A DNA stretch of 64,000 nucleotides from UBA12202 sp049595035 (GTDB lineage: Bacteria; Pseudomonadota; Alphaproteobacteria; Puniceispirillales; UBA1172), in assembly GCA_049595035.1 (NCBI GenBank), contig JBMYKD010000002.1, positions 116,740 through 180,739 of the forward strand, given 5' to 3'. A program made the position numbers and the translations under genes. The notes below the pieces were generated by a model. It was not told the origin of the DNA and ran no database searches. It worked only from the letters and a program-made list of their open reading frames with translations. Below, one piece after another: positions 62,842 through 64,000 of this stretch; position 1 is the first letter of the stretch, and every line of letters begins with the position of its first letter.

Positions 62842-63984
62842 GTGTGGGTAGACCAGATGGTAGACCAAATTAATGCTTACATTTACCAGAAGCGTGGCTT
62901 CTATTACTTCTCTCGCCGTGTTCCGAAAGAACTGCACAGCCAATGTGGATGCAAGCGCATTGTCCTTGCTCTGAACACACGAAGCCGTGCGAAGGCAATG
63001 AAGTACTCACAGGTCATATGTCAGAGGCTTGATGATAAATGGTTGCCTATGCGACTTGAGGCAATGGGCATAGCCCCTGTGCTTACGAATGATGTGAGCA
63101 AGCCCCCTTCTCCTTTACTATCAGAGGCTATGCATCACTATCTGCAACTCAAGGGTATTTGTTAGGCAAAGACATTCCATCAGGCTGCTATTCGCAATAC
63201 CAAAGTCGTTACAGACATATTGGGTGACAGAGTTCTTTCTGAGTATAGGACAGTTGATGCAGGGCGAGTGAGAGATGAGTTACTGTCTCGTAACTTATCT
63301 GTGTTGTCCATTCGCAGGATATTCACCACCGTTAAAGCCATCATCAATTTGGCTATCACTGAACATGGACTAGATATCCGTAATCCCTTCTCACAGATAT
63401 ACCTGCCTGATGGTGAGAGTAAGAAGCGCGTATCCATTCCTGTTGATACTATCCGTGAGATACAGAAAGCTTGTTATCAGTATGACGATGATATGCGATG
63501 GCTTATAGCACTCATATCAGACACAGGCATGAGATTAGCTGAAGCCGCAGGTCTTCATATCAATGACCTGCATCTGGATGCAGATATACCCTATGTGGAC
63601 ATCAAGCCTCATGATTGGCGGCCGCTAAAGACGAAGGTTAGTCAGAGGCAGATACCGCTTGTGGGTGCCTCCCTGTGGGCAGCACAGCGCATTAAAGCCA
63701 ATGCTTCATCTGACTATGCCTTTCCACGCTATACTACCCATGACCGTTGTAATGCCAATTCAGCATCAAATGGCTTGAACAAGTGGCTTCAATCCAACTT
63801 CCGCGAGGACATCGTCATTCATGGCTTCAGACACGCCATGAGAGACCGTCTACGGGCAGTGCAATGCCCATCAGAGATGGTTGACCAAATTGGTGGCTGG
63901 TCTTCAGGTAAGATAGGTGAAGGTTATGGGGATGGGTTCAGTATTGAGGATGCTCTTATTGGCATGATAAAAATGTTATCCTAG
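62842..63984 (+). pseudogene. Tyrosine-type site-specific integrase interrupted by an in-frame TAG
   Basis: One frame of about 380 codons broken only by an amber codon at 63163-63165. The first part (to 63162) starts at GTG 62842 or ATG 62857 and has the DUF6538-like YYFSRRVPKELH segment. After the stop the same frame continues AKTFHQAAIRNTKVV and then the SAM-like domain and catalytic domain: Arg in DTGMRLAEAAGL, HGFRHAMRDRLRA (His-x2-Arg), the His/Lys region before it, and a likely nucleophile Tyr in GEGYGDGF. All catalytic parts remain. It may be a recent point mutation, readthrough or a sequencing error. It marks the left end of an integrated element. Confidence 0.8.
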
Positions 63985-64000
63985 AAGTCTTCACAAATTC

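Overview
The window looks like chromosomal DNA of a free-living, probably marine, alphaproteobacterium. Gene content and protein style (class II DAHP synthase, a short second-type glutamyl-tRNA synthetase, a RibH2-type lumazine synthase, a fused NuoE-NuoF formate dehydrogenase subunit, tripartite tricarboxylate transporters, moderate GC content) would fit the SAR116/Puniceispirillales group. That placement is inference from sequence style; no phylogeny was run. Nearly all DNA is coding, intergenic gaps are short, and many starts overlap upstream stops.

Layout. 1-9.3 kb: the end of a TrmJ-like tRNA methyltransferase, citramalate synthase, CysS, GltX, NadE, nicotinate phosphoribosyltransferase and DAHP synthase, all on the minus strand. 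9.4-13.7 kb: glutathione reductase, a small unknown protein, a GST, a beta-hydroxyacid dehydrogenase (plus strand) and RibH2. 13.8-38.3 kb: a metabolic island (below). 38.5-44.1 kb: a quinone oxidoreductase, tRNA-Ser(GGA), a small membrane protein, LepA, and LeuA behind a candidate leucine-rich leader peptide. 44.2-50.9 kb: the translation operon thrS-infC-rpmI-rplT-pheS-pheT (minus strand), with an apparent AUA start for infC. 51-62.5 kb: a glycosyltransferase, an alpha/beta hydrolase, the gltD-gltB-GNAT-GST group, UppP and a complex I NDUFA9-like reductase. 62.7-64 kb: tRNA-Leu(CAG) followed by a phage-type integrase broken by one in-frame amber codon, the probable left edge of an integrated element that runs out of the window.

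The most interesting part is an oxalate/C1 island at about 18-38 kb. It encodes formyl-CoA transferase (Frc), oxalyl-CoA decarboxylase (Oxc) joined in frame to a GntR/FCD repressor, a PanE-family protein resembling the oxalyl-CoA reductase PanE2, formate-tetrahydrofolate ligase (Fhs), a stand-alone protein resembling the hydrolase domain of 10-formyltetrahydrofolate dehydrogenase, succinyl-CoA synthetase (SucCD), a two-subunit NAD-dependent formate dehydrogenase, a TctABC importer, a universal stress protein and an XRE/ScfR-type regulator. Together these could import oxalate, activate it as oxalyl-CoA, then either decarboxylate it to formyl-CoA and formate (burned to CO2 for NADH, or loaded on tetrahydrofolate) or reduce it to glyoxylate for assimilation.

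Two promoters of this island, in front of tctC and of the panE2-like gene, share a near-identical stretch of about 34 bp containing TTGTAAA/TTTACA elements. This ties the transporter to oxalate metabolism. The GntR-Oxc reading frame also carries a strong internal Shine-Dalgarno and ATG exactly at the start of the Oxc domain, so it may yield both a regulator-enzyme fusion and free enzyme. An unusual zeta-toxin-like P-loop kinase sits 6 bp behind tctA.
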